A stretch of DNA of 64,000 nt from JANSYA01 sp965243385 (GTDB lineage Bacteria > Spirochaetota > Leptospiria > Leptospirales > Leptonemataceae). Within the stretch, counting starts at the first letter, position 1; every line of letters starts with the position of its first letter. The translations under genes and the position numbers were made by a program. The notes under the pieces are model-generated. The model was not told the DNA's origin. It made no database searches and worked only from the letters and a program-made list of their open reading frames with translations. Location of the stretch: assembly GCA_965243385.1 (NCBI GenBank), contig CBDEUV010000002.1, positions 1,860,001 through 1,924,000 of the forward strand. Reading direction: 5' to 3'. Of the stretch, positions 1 to 8,432 are shown piece by piece.

Positions 1-3000
1 GGATCCGGCGGAGACGCAGGCGCGGGCGAAGGCTCAGGTGGTGATGGGAGCATAAATTTATCCGGTAATGGCGGCTCCGCCGCGGGCGGCGTCGACGAAG
101 CAGTCGAATCCAGGATTCGCGCATTGCGCGGACGCGGACAGCCGCTGCATCCGACTGAGAAACGTTTTTTTGAAAGCCGCTTCGGCCGCGATTTCAGCCG
201 CGTGCGACTGCATACCGACGGCCAGTCCCAGGATCTCGCGAAACGGGTGAACGCGAAGGCTTTCGCCGTCGGCGAAAACATCGTCTTCGGCCGCGGCTAT
301 TATCAGCCGGGTACGCGCGACGGCCGCGAACTGATGGCGCACGAATTAACTCACGTCGTGCAGCAGGGTAAGGCTCCGGCGACCGGCGCGCGCGATGCAG
401 GCAGCGCGAACAAAGCGCCGGCCGCAAAAACGAACGGCGCAGCGAAGACTGCCATCACGACGCCCGCAAATGCGCCCGCGATCCATCGCCAGGCGGCCGA
501 AGGCGAAACCGTGCACCGCGCCCCGGAAGACCGAGGGCCGGTGCTCGATAAGATTCGCGACTTCGCGGATAAATTCGCCGGCAATATTCCGGGCTATCGC
601 CTGATGACACTGGTGATCGGTCTGAATCCGATTACCGGTAAGAAAGTCCAGCGTACCGCGCTCAATTTCGTGCGCGCGGCGGTCGCGTTTATCCCCGGCG
701 GCGACGTGCTCTTCGGCCGCATACAACAGTCCGGCGTCCTACAGCAGGCTTTCAACTGGCTCAGCAAAGAATTCGGCAAACTCGGAATCACCTGGCCATT
801 GATCAAAGATTTACTGAAGCGCGCGCTCGATCGCGTCGGCGATATAGGGATTCTCGGGGCGATCGGCAGTTTTCTAACCGGCGATCTGTTTCCGAAGGTG
901 CTGCGAATCTTTAAGGAGATCTTCGGACCGACCCTGAGCAAGTTGATTAACTTCGTCAAAAAAGTCGCGATCAAAATCAAAGAATTCGTCTTTCGCGGTT
1001 TTATTCGACTGGTCGGCGGGCGCGAAGGGCCTGTCTTTCGTTTTTTGAATCCGATCGTCAATTTGCTCGGTCGCATCTTTAACGATCCGATCTCGTTCGG
1101 CCGCAATCTGCTCGGCGCCGTGGGCAAAGGCTTCAAGCAGTTCATGGGAAACTTCGTGAAGCATTTTAAAGGCGCCCTCTTCGGCTGGATGTTCGGAACG
1201 TTTTCCAAAGCCGGCATACAGGTGCCGACCAGCTTCGAACCCGCCGCGATTTTCGGATTCGTAGCACAGCTCTTCGCCGTCACCTGGACCGATATTCGCG
1301 CGAAGATCGTCAAACGCATGGGCCCGAAAGGCAATACGATCATGACCGCCGTCGAGAAATCGATCGAAGTCGTGACGATTTTAGTGACGAAAGGACCGCA
1401 GGGTCTCTACGAAAAGATCAAACAGGACCTCGGCAGCCTGAAAGAAACGATCCTGGGCGCGGTTCTCACCTGGGTTCGGAATACAATTATCGTCAAGGCG
1501 ATCGTCAAGATCGCAAGCCTGCTGAACCCCGCCGGAGCCATCGTGCAGGCGATCCTCGCGATCTACAACGTCGTCATGTTTTTTATCGAGCGCTTCGAAC
1601 AGATCAAAGCGCTCGTCCAGGGCATCATGGGCGCGCTGCAGGACATCGTGCTCGGCAAGATCGGCCCCGCCGCGAACAAAGTCGAACAGACCATGGCCCG
1701 CGCGCTTACATTGGTAATCAGCTTTCTCGCGCGACTCGTGGGACTCGGCAATATCGTGAAGCCGGTGCAGAAGGTGATCCGCCGGATTAAAAAGCGGATT
1801 GATAAGGCGATTGATAAGATTATTCGGCAGATTACGGTGCGGGCGCGGGTGTTGTGGCGGAAGTTCAAGCGGAAGGCGAAGAAGGTTAAGGATAAGATTG
1901 TTAACTGGTGGAAGTTTCGGAAGAAGATAAAGCTTGAAAACAACGAGTCACACACTGTATTCGTCAAGGGTAAACCGCCAAACGCAGAAATCTTTGTGGA
2001 GAGCCGGCGAAGTATTTTCGGCTCTTTTCTGGATAGGTTTGCGAGAAATTCTACGGCAGGTTCCAGTGCGCCAGGGAGTGAGGACGCATTATCGCCAAGA
2101 ACTCAAGGACGTCTGACTCGCCTCATCAATCTGGCCCGCAGACAGTACGGAGGAATTCTAGCTAAACTAAGAAGAACTCCGAGCGGAAGAAGGATCGGAC
2201 AGAGCGCAGCCAAACGCAATCAAACAACTTTAAACCGGTTGGCGAACCTCGCTCGACAGATAATGAATCTAAGAAAAGGCAATCGGAGTATCCGCGAGGG
2301 AGACGATGTCGTATTGCCTTTCGTCCGAGTCCCAGCATTTAAGTTGGCATTACCGCATAGAGTAAGGGTCCACAACTCAAACCCTTTATTCAGGCATAAG
2401 TCATACGAGCGGGGTACGCCTGGCCAGGATGGTGTCTGGAAAAGGCATATGAATGCGACATCTTATAGGAGCAATGGGCGCAGTATCCTTGAGCGTAAGA
2501 TCAGGGAGAACCAGACAACCGACCGAATCGACAACAGGGCGACACACACCTTCCGCTCCCCAGACGGAATACAAACCACAAAGAAAATTGATCATTTGTT
2601 AACACAATATCGTAAACCGACATGGGGACGGGACGGCAGCTCCCAGAATTTCGAGGTTGATCACATTGTTGAACTCCAACTCGCCGGGTGGCACGCTTCT
2701 CAAAATATAAATTGGGCTAACAGGCCTATTAACATGGAGCTCGTTCAGAGAGCCAAGAATGGAGAGTCGGGCAGGAAACTAATGCGCCATATGGAACGAC
2801 TCGTTCAGCAGTACCGGCGCAGAAGCGGCGACTCTCGCACTACGGAAAAAATCAAGGAAGAGAACAACATCAGATTTGAACGCGCCATACCCGGCCTGGG
2901 AATTAACCTGCAGCCGGGAGAATACTGGTCCCGAGAGGAAGTCATAAATGGACAGCATCTGGAAAACCTGGAACATATCCCAACCAGGAATACAACGGAT

Positions 3001-3006
3001 TCGTAG
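1..3006 (+). CDS. eCIS-associated DUF4157 toxin with HNH-like nuclease tip (5' end outside window)
   Basis: The frame is open from the first base, so the start lies upstream; the visible part is 1001 codons, numbered here from base 1. A Gly/Ser-rich linker leads into a DUF4157 (eCIS core) domain at about residues 38-122 with the metalloprotease-like motif HELTH at 114-118. A long run of hydrophobic and amphipathic helices follows (about 180-640), ending in a very Lys/Arg-rich stretch. From about base 1925 the composition changes to lower GC, and the C-terminus carries the motif EVDHIVELQLAG (DH at 887-888) with trailing Asn and basic residues, as in HNH/endonuclease VII-type toxin tips. DUF4157 proteins are known cargo of extracellular contractile injection systems. 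The nuclease activity is inferred from the motif. An immunity gene follows 11 bp downstream. Confidence 0.85.
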   Translation, partial: GSGGDAGAGEGSGGDGSINLSGNGGSAAGGVDEAVESRIRALRGRGQPLHPTEKRFFESRFGRDFSRVRLHTDGQSQDLAKRVNAKAFAVGENIVFGRGYYQPGTRDGRELMAHELTHVVQQGKAPATGARDAGSANKAPAAKTNGAAKTAITTPANAPAIHRQAAEGETVHRAPEDRGPVLDKIRDFADKFAGNIPGYRLMTLVIGLNPITGKKVQRTALNFVRAAVAFIPGGDVLFGRIQQSGVLQQAFNWLSKEFGKLGITWPLIKDLLKRALDRVGDIGILGAIGSFLTGDLFPKVLRIFKEIFGPTLSKLINFVKKVAIKIKEFVFRGFIRLVGGREGPVFRFLNPIVNLLGRIFNDPISFGRNLLGAVGKGFKQFMGNFVKHFKGALFGWMFGTFSKAGIQVPTSFEPAAIFGFVAQLFAVTWTDIRAKIVKRMGPKGNTIMTAVEKSIEVVTILVTKGPQGLYEKIKQDLGSLKETILGAVLTWVRNTIIVKAIVKIASLLNPAGAIVQAILAIYNVVMFFIERFEQIKALVQGIMGALQDIVLGKIGPAANKVEQTMARALTLVISFLARLVGLGNIVKPVQKVIRRIKKRIDKAIDKIIRQITVRARVLWRKFKRKAKKVKDKIVNWWKFRKKIKLENNESHTVFVKGKPPNAEIFVESRRSIFGSFLDRFARNSTAGSSAPGSEDALSPRTQGRLTRLINLARRQYGGILAKLRRTPSGRRIGQSAAKRNQTTLNRLANLARQIMNLRKGNRSIREGDDVVLPFVRVPAFKLALPHRVRVHNSNPLFRHKSYERGTPGQDGVWKRHMNATSYRSNGRSILERKIRENQTTDRIDNRATHTFRSPDGIQTTKKIDHLLTQYRKPTWGRDGSSQNFEVDHIVELQLAGWHASQNINWANRPINMELVQRAKNGESGRKLMRHMERLVQQYRRRSGDSRTTEKIKEENNIRFERAIPGLGINLQPGEYWSREEVINGQHLENLEHIPTRNTTDS

Positions 3007-3017
3007 GCACAATAGGC

Positions 3018-3620
3018 ATGGACAACCGTAGAAGCATCGATCAATGCTGGGCCCAAATTCATGAATGGCATAAAGAATACATCCCGGAAAATCTCCGCCC
3101 GATTTCAGCGCCGCCTTCAGACAAGGAACGCAGCCTGCTATCCAGCATATTGCACGCAAGACATCCTGAGCCCGCGTCAGACTTCATTCACTCAATTTCC
3201 ATCCAGAATGGCCTGACAGAAGGCTACTTCGAAGGCAGCTGGACATTATTTTCAGCAAGTGAAATCCTAATAGTTACCGAAGAATTTGAAAACAGGGAGA
3301 CATCCACAAAGTCCACGGCATTGGATCGAATCGTCAAGGCGGATCCGGCCATTAAAGCCGAATGGTGGAACCATAACTGGGTGCCTATAATGTACGACTC
3401 AAATGGCAATTACATACTGCTGGACCTTGACCCTGGCGAACCAGGAACGGTGGGGCAACTTGTTCTTTTTTCGGAGTTCGATCAAGCGCGAAGCCTGGTC
3501 GCTGACTCCTGGATGGCCTTTTTGAATCGTTATGTAGATCAACTTGAAATCGGTACATTTAGTTTTCAAGAGGACGAATTGCAAATAACAAGAATCAAGA
3601 GTGGAACGCTGCTGCAATAG
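3018..3620 (+). CDS. SMI1/KNR4 (SUKH) family immunity protein
   Basis: This 200-residue protein has the SUKH hallmark at residues 116-149: WWNHNWVPIMYDSNGNY followed by LDLDPG and GTVGQLV. SUKH proteins are typical immunity partners of nuclease toxins and probably bind the nuclease tip in the cytoplasm. It starts 11 bp after the toxin gene and shares its AT-richer composition, which fits a toxin-immunity module acquired or swapped as a unit. The composition returns to GC-rich immediately after the stop codon. The family assignment rests on the motif; pairing with the upstream nuclease is inferred from position. Confidence 0.85.
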   Translation: MDNRRSIDQCWAQIHEWHKEYIPENLRPISAPPSDKERSLLSSILHARHPEPASDFIHSISIQNGLTEGYFEGSWTLFSASEILIVTEEFENRETSTKSTALDRIVKADPAIKAEWWNHNWVPIMYDSNGNYILLDLDPGEPGTVGQLVLFSEFDQARSLVADSWMAFLNRYVDQLEIGTFSFQEDELQITRIKSGTLLQ

Positions 3621-3748
3621 CCTGTGCTCGGCTTCACGAAAGCGAAGAGCCCGACGCACTCGCCTCGGCTCACATGACACGCCAGAGCTCCGCCCGGCCG
3701 GCCCCGGGGATTCGCCAGCCCCTTGCACTCCACCAGACCCGCCCCCCA

Positions 3749-4195
3749 TCAGCCCGTCGGGCTAAATGAACCCTGGCTAAATATCGAACGACAGATGAGG
3801 AACGCGGGAACCACTCCGCTAAAAGATTCAGTGCTCCCGTCGCACTGCGTGGCATCTAATATCAATCGGCAGTACTCCACACCGGCTCGGTCGATGAAGT
3901 CGAAGTTTGCGCAGCCCGCGGGATCCGTTCCCGCCAGCTCGTCCAGGTTGCAGCTAAAGCGAGTGATGGCCGCGGACAAAAAGTAGAGATTATCGGCGCC
4001 GCATCGCTGGCTTAGATTGAACACGGCCGGCATGATATAGGCAATCGCATCGCTGCGGCGGATGCGGTCGCCGTCGTCCCGATAACGCGCATCGTAAATC
4101 TCACCAGTGGTGCCGTCCAATACGGAGCCGCATCCTGCCGAAAGGCACAACAGAAACAGAGCGACGAGCCATCGCAATGAGATTTGAGCCTGCAT
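3749..4195 (-). CDS. Putative lipoprotein of unknown function
   Basis: The protein is about 148 residues from the Met at 4195. That start gives a compact signal peptide (MQAQISLRWLVALFLLC) and a lipobox LSAGC, so it is probably exported and lipidated. A start at 4237 would add 14 residues ahead of the signal and is less likely, although AGGA directly precedes it. The mature part has several cysteines (in SQRCGADN, RFSCNLD, PAGCANF, EYCRLI, TQCDG and LICRS), suggesting disulfides. No family is recognised. It is transcribed toward the immunity gene and is not part of that module judging by its GC-rich composition. Confidence 0.6.
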   Translation of the reverse strand: MQAQISLRWLVALFLLCLSAGCGSVLDGTTGEIYDARYRDDGDRIRRSDAIAYIMPAVFNLSQRCGADNLYFLSAAITRFSCNLDELAGTDPAGCANFDFIDRAGVEYCRLILDATQCDGSTESFSGVVPAFLICRSIFSQGSFSPTG

Positions 4196-4376
4196 GCGGC
4201 GAGCGTGGCAGTTTTCGATGGACGAGTCAAGGCGCATTCCTGGGGCGAAACCACTCGCCGCTTCGCGAATCTAATCCTTTACAGAACGCCGGCAGCGATT
4301 TCCATGGAATCAGACCAGCGGCGCGCGAAATCAGTCGCGCGGCGAAACTCGCGGCCGGCCGACCCAGGATAACGCA

Positions 4377-5390
4377 ATGCCCACCGATTCGATCCCCTAC
4401 TCCATTCTCGACCTCAGCCCCATCATTGAAGGCAGCGACGCCGCGCAGTCGTTTCGCAATACGCTCGATCTCGCGCGGCACGCGGAGCGGCTGGGATATC
4501 GGCGCTACTGGATGGCGGAGCACCACGGCATGCCGGGGATCGCGAGCGCGGCGACGGCGGTCGTGATTTCGCATGTGCTGCAGGGCACGGAGTCGATTCG
4601 CGTGGGGGCCGGCGGGATCATGCTGCCGAACCATTCGCCGCTCGTGATCGCGGAGCAGTTCGGTACTCTGGAAACGTTGTATCCGGGGCGAGTCGATCTG
4701 GGTCTGGGTCGCGCGCCGGGATCGGATCAGAAGACGGCGAAGGCGCTGCGGCGAACGCTTGAATCTTCGCCAGACGCCTTTCCGCGCGACGTGGTCGAGC
4801 TGCAAAACTATTTTCAACCGTCGCCTGATTACGACGGAATTCGCGCGGTGCCGGGGAACGGTCTGGATATCCCGATCTGGATTCTGGGTTCGAGCCTGTT
4901 TGGCGCCCAGCTCGCGGCGGCTCTGGGTTTGCCGTACGCTTTCGCATCGCATTTCGCGCCGACGCACTTGCCGCAGGCGATGCGGGTGTATCGTGAGCAA
5001 TTTTCACCGTCGGAGAAACACGAGCGGCCGTATTTTATGCCGGCGCTCAACGTCGTCGCCGCGGACACGGACGAAGAGGCGCAGTATATCGCGAGTTCAA
5101 TGCAGCAGGCTTTTGTGAATCTCGTAACCCGCGGACCCCTGCCGCTTCCGGCGCCCGTCGCGGACTATGCGAAATCGCTCAGCCCGGTCGAAACGCAGAT
5201 TTTGAACAACACCCTGATCTATTCGGCGGTGGGTTCGCGCGAGACTGTGCGCGATGCGATCGCGCGCTTTATCGAAATGACCGGCGCGGATGAGTTAATG
5301 ATCACGGCACATATTTACGATCATAGCGCGCGACGGAAGTCGATCGAGGTTGCGGCGGAAATTCTGCGGGAACTGCCAGTGCCCGCGTAG
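4377..5390 (+). CDS. LLM-class flavin-dependent oxidoreductase (luciferase-like)
   Basis: The 337-residue protein has the bacterial luciferase-like TIM-barrel signature. Visible elements include LARHAERLGYRRYWMAEHHG near residue 30-50, the GGIMLPNHSPLVIAEQFGTL segment, and PGRVDLGLGRAPGSD. This is the YhbW/MsnO8-like subgroup, which probably uses reduced FMN and oxygen on an unknown substrate. Length is normal for the family. It stands alone, converging with the thioesterase gene downstream, so context does not identify a substrate. Confidence 0.9.
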   Translation: MPTDSIPYSILDLSPIIEGSDAAQSFRNTLDLARHAERLGYRRYWMAEHHGMPGIASAATAVVISHVLQGTESIRVGAGGIMLPNHSPLVIAEQFGTLETLYPGRVDLGLGRAPGSDQKTAKALRRTLESSPDAFPRDVVELQNYFQPSPDYDGIRAVPGNGLDIPIWILGSSLFGAQLAAALGLPYAFASHFAPTHLPQAMRVYREQFSPSEKHERPYFMPALNVVAADTDEEAQYIASSMQQAFVNLVTRGPLPLPAPVADYAKSLSPVETQILNNTLIYSAVGSRETVRDAIARFIEMTGADELMITAHIYDHSARRKSIEVAAEILRELPVPA

Positions 5391-5406
5391 CGGCGATCGG
5401 CGCGCC

Positions 5407-5904
5407 TCAGCCGGATGCAATCGATCGCCTGCGATAATCCAGCTTCATGACCGCGATCGTTTTGCCCGCGTCGTTCGTAAATTTTGCTTTGAGCTGGACG
5501 CGAGTATCGTCGCGGCCGGTTTCGCGCACCACGCAATCCAGGCGCCCCGCGTCGAGCGGGCGCAGATAACGGATCGACGATCCGGCGGTGACATACACGC
5601 TTTCGCCGTCGGTGCGCGCCCATAAATACACGCCGGCCAGAGTATCGCCCGCCGTAAAGATCGCGCCGCCGTGCATGTGCCCGACCACATTCGCAGTATC
5701 GTTTCGATAATTGAGATGGCCGCGCGCTTCGCCGGCGTTAGCATTGATGGCGTCGATCGTCAGGGGCAGCGCGCCGGGATAACATTGATCGATGATGTGT
5801 TGCATAGCCTGGACAAGCGTCGCGTTATCAGGCGGCGAAACGATCCAGTTGGAGCAGGCGCGATTTATAAATTCCAGGATGTTTTGAGAATTGAGACCGG
5901 TCAT
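5407..5904 (-). CDS. Hotdog-fold (PaaI/YiiD-like) thioesterase
   Basis: This 165-residue protein has a hotdog-domain pattern: VVGHMHGGAIFTAGDTLAG in the central helix region followed by strands such as SIRYLRPLDAG and VQLKAKFTNDAGK. The HGG motif is typical of PaaI and YiiD-C/DUF4442-like thioesterases, which hydrolyse acyl-CoA or related thioesters. The start ATG at 5904 follows a purine-rich stretch (TCCTGAAATTCT) without a strong ribosome-binding site. The substrate cannot be read from the sequence. A second hotdog protein (DUF4442) occurs at 62545-63048. Confidence 0.75.
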   Translation of the reverse strand: MTGLNSQNILEFINRACSNWIVSPPDNATLVQAMQHIIDQCYPGALPLTIDAINANAGEARGHLNYRNDTANVVGHMHGGAIFTAGDTLAGVYLWARTDGESVYVTAGSSIRYLRPLDAGRLDCVVRETGRDDTRVQLKAKFTNDAGKTIAVMKLDYRRRSIASG

Positions 5905-6206
5905 AGAATTTCAGGAGTGCGGCGACTTCACCGACGATGCCAGGAGCGCGGATGAGAAAGCCTGACCCGGCGTGCCCGGAGTGGCGATTGTTTTTCCGCG
6001 ATATGGCGTGGGGAGCGTTCGATTGGAGTACATCTTCCCATTATCATTGTACGGTTGGGTGTGACATTTTTGGCTTGTCTGGCTGCATTTTTTGTGATAG
6101 GGTCCGCGACTTCGCATCGCCCACACGGCAGGTACTCCGGCCCACCGCCAGAATAGGCAGTTCCACCCACATGGGGGCGGGTACGTGCGCCGGTCGTTGT
6201 TCGATC
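5905..6206. other. Intergenic stretch without recognised gene
   Basis: About 300 bases lie between the thioesterase start and the end of the frameshifted TPM gene. Short frames cross it on the minus strand, but they have no family resemblance and no convincing ribosome-binding site. It should contain the thioesterase promoter; I see no clear promoter boxes, tRNA or known RNA. Confidence 0.5.
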
Positions 6207-7144
6207 TCACCAGGAGCCGGAGGCGCCACCCCCGCCGAAGCCGCCACCTCCGCCCGAAAACGACGAACCGCCGCCTGACGAAAACGAAGATCCGCCTCCG
6301 GACCCGGGAGATGAACCGAATCCTGAACTGGAACCGCCGCCCGATGAGCCGCCGCCCAAACCGCCCACCATCCCCAGCATGAAAGCAAGCATTCCGAAGC
6401 CCATGAAGATCGCCTCGTGAACGATCAGCGGCCACCCGACTCCGGGCCAGAAGAACAGAGCGATATTCGCGATCAGCGCGATGAGCCACGCGAGCCCGAG
6501 AATTACACTAAAGCGACGCGGGCCGTCCATAAAAGCCATCAGCAGGCCGACAAAACCGAAGAGCGCACCCATCACCGCGAAAATAAAAACGGATTCTTCG
6601 TGATCGTCGAAAGGATTGCGAATCGGCGACGGCAACTCTTCGCCGCGCATCAAGATGATCAACGCATCAACACCCGCGGTAACGCCGCCCACGAAATCGC
6701 CGCCCTTCAAGCGAGGAACGATGCGCCGCTCGATGATTCGTTTCGCGCGCGCGTCTGGAATCGCGCCTTCGAGACCGTAGCCGACTTCGATTCGCAGACG
6801 GCGATCGTGTTTCGCAACGAGCAGGATCACGCCGTCATCGACGCCACGCGCCCGATCTGCCAGGCTTCAGCCAGCCGAATCGAATATTGCTCGATGGCTT
6901 CGGGGCCGGTGGTCGGAATGATCGCAACGACGAGCTGACTGCCGGTGTCCGCTTCGAGTCGTTCCAGTTTCGCGGCGAGCGCGGCGCGATCCCCTGGCGA
7001 AAGCGTCGAAGTGGAGTCGACCACGCGACCGCTCAGGGCCGGCAACGACAAAGGCTCGACCTGCGCGGCGACGTCGCCGGCGATCGCAAAAACCGCGAGC
7101 AGCACAGCGATCCGAGCGGAGAGCGTCTTCGCGCGAATTTTCAC
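6207..7144 (-). pseudogene. TPM-domain membrane protein, interrupted by a frameshift
   Basis: Two consecutive minus-strand frames form one TPM (YgcG-type) protein. The first (GTG at 7144) has a signal peptide ending near DVAAQ and the N-terminal half of the TPM domain up to LAEAWQIGR. It then runs out of frame to a TGA at 6827-6829. The second frame resumes with GVDDGVILLVAKHDRRLRIE and continues through the rest of the TPM domain, three or four membrane helices and a Gly/Ser-rich tail ending SGSW. The frames join at about 6846, where one nucleotide appears missing within GCGCGTGGCG. The cause may be a real mutation or a sequencing error. A GTG overlapping the TGA could reinitiate, but it would yield only half a domain. 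Confidence 0.8.
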
Positions 7145-7192
7145 ACGAGGCTTCGCGACATTTTCCGGGATGGCTTCCGTGAGTATATCCGC

Positions 7193-7600
7193 TTAGTCGG
7201 CGAAGGCCTTCACGTAGTGCGCGACGTCCCAGATTTGCTCTTCGCTGAGCTGGCCGCGATACGCGGGCATCTGATTCTTGCCGTATGTAATATTCGCCGC
7301 GAAGGTATTTACCTTTTTCTGGGCCGCCAGGGTCGGCAGATCAGCCGGCATGATCGCCTGCTCGGTCACCGCGGGCCCGTCACCGCGACCGGTATCCCCG
7401 TGGCAGGCGATGCAGTTGGCCTCATAGACAAGCGCGCCGCGTTCGATCGCGGCGGCCCGATCCGTCACCGGATCATCGCCCATGATCATATACATCTTCT
7501 TGAAGCTCGTGCAGCTTGCGACGAATCCGCAGCACAGAATCGCCAGACTCATGCTCATAGATCTGAGCGCTTTGTGCGTGGCTTTCGTTTTTCGGTTCAT
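7193..7600 (-). CDS. c-type cytochrome lipoprotein
   Basis: The start ATG at 7600 is preceded by a good ribosome-binding site (GGAGAGGATCAAA). It gives a 135-residue protein with a lipoprotein signal (lipobox-like FVASC, Cys30). A single heme c site C-I-A-C-H lies at residues 63-67 in EANCIACHGDTGRGDGPA. A likely Met ligand sits in GKNQMPAY, followed by LSEEQIWDVAHYVKAF, typical of class I cytochromes c (cytochrome c mono-/diheme CccA type). It probably carries electrons at the outer face of the cell membrane or in the periplasm. A longer open frame from 7663 exists, but it lacks this ribosome-binding site. Confidence 0.87.
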   Translation of the reverse strand: MNRKTKATHKALRSMSMSLAILCCGFVASCTSFKKMYMIMGDDPVTDRAAAIERGALVYEANCIACHGDTGRGDGPAVTEQAIMPADLPTLAAQKKVNTFAANITYGKNQMPAYRGQLSEEQIWDVAHYVKAFAD

Positions 7601-7695
7601 TTTGATCCTCTCCGGCGCGGCGATATGGCCAGCAGTAGCGAACGGGCGCGATTCAGCAATCATTCCTGGTTGCTCAAAGTTTCATCAAGGCTTCA

Positions 7696-8229
7696 TCAGG
7701 GCTTCTGGCTGCGCGTATCGAACAGCAGCTCGAAGTCGCCGTTGCTCCAGAGAAAATAAGCGGGATAGCCGTACTCCGGCCGCTCATTTTCCGCGGGCTT
7801 GCGCGAAGGCGGATTGTTGATCAAAAGCAAGCTGTCCGCACGAAACTCGCGCCCCCACTCCGATGTCGGCAAAACGTTGATCGCGCCGGAGCTCAGGTCG
7901 ACCGCGACGCCCGTCTGGCAGGCCGTGCCGCAGCCCCACTCCGCGATCGCGAAACGGCAGGCGAATGCCACTCCAGCCTCCGCTTTCGCGCGAATATGAT
8001 CGGCGTTCTCCGGGTAGGCGCGCAAATCCGCTTCGGCAGGCGCGACGCCGCGCGCCGGCGACGGCTCTTCGCAGGCGTAACGTGCGAAGAGCGCGGGCAC
8101 TCCTGCGAAGTTGTATTTGGGAAAGTGCGGCGTCGGCTCCGGGTCGGTGGCGGCCGGTGCATTCGCACAGGCAAGGGCGCCGACGAAGACCACCGCTGAT
8201 AGACGCAGACCGGCGACGATACGGATCAT
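7696..8229 (-). CDS. Secreted protein of unknown function
   Basis: The 177-residue protein starts with a classic signal peptide (MIRIVAGLRLSAVVFVGALACANAPAA). The mature part contains EWGCGTACQTGVAVDLSSG and ends with LLFDTRSQKP. Similar small periplasmic proteins with a GCGTxCxxG motif exist as conserved hypotheticals in various bacteria, but I do not know a function. It is about 95 bp upstream of the cytochrome gene on the same strand and might be co-transcribed with it. Confidence 0.7.
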   Translation of the reverse strand: MIRIVAGLRLSAVVFVGALACANAPAATDPEPTPHFPKYNFAGVPALFARYACEEPSPARGVAPAEADLRAYPENADHIRAKAEAGVAFACRFAIAEWGCGTACQTGVAVDLSSGAINVLPTSEWGREFRADSLLLINNPPSRKPAENERPEYGYPAYFLWSNGDFELLFDTRSQKP

Positions 8230-8432
8230 CTTTCGATGAAAAAACGCGAAGTGTCAGATCGCAAGCGGCTTTTGGAGCAATCGCCCAGGCCGATCCGCTA
8301 CACTCGCGATCGTTGCAGTTCGGCTTGACTGGAGCGCCGCGACGCGCCGTGCTCCTGTCTGTCCACCTATCAGCCTTCGGGATTCGCGAACCGATGGTCA
8401 CGCGACCTGCCGGCCGGCCAGCCCGCCAGACA

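Noticed and set aside
594..1343. 249-codon frame antisense to the DUF4157 toxin gene
   Set aside because: The sequence is Pro/Arg/Lys-rich and lies wholly inside a gene with a recognised family layout, so it is treated as a shadow.
5928..6170. Possible small Cys-containing protein in the 5.9-6.2 kb gap
   Set aside because: Only two neighbouring cysteines occur (CGRC), there is no ribosome-binding site, and the rest looks random.
7965..8432. Upstream extension of the membrane AraC regulator
   Set aside because: The extra 156 codons are Arg-rich and overlap the signal-peptide gene on the other strand; the family begins at the first membrane helix.
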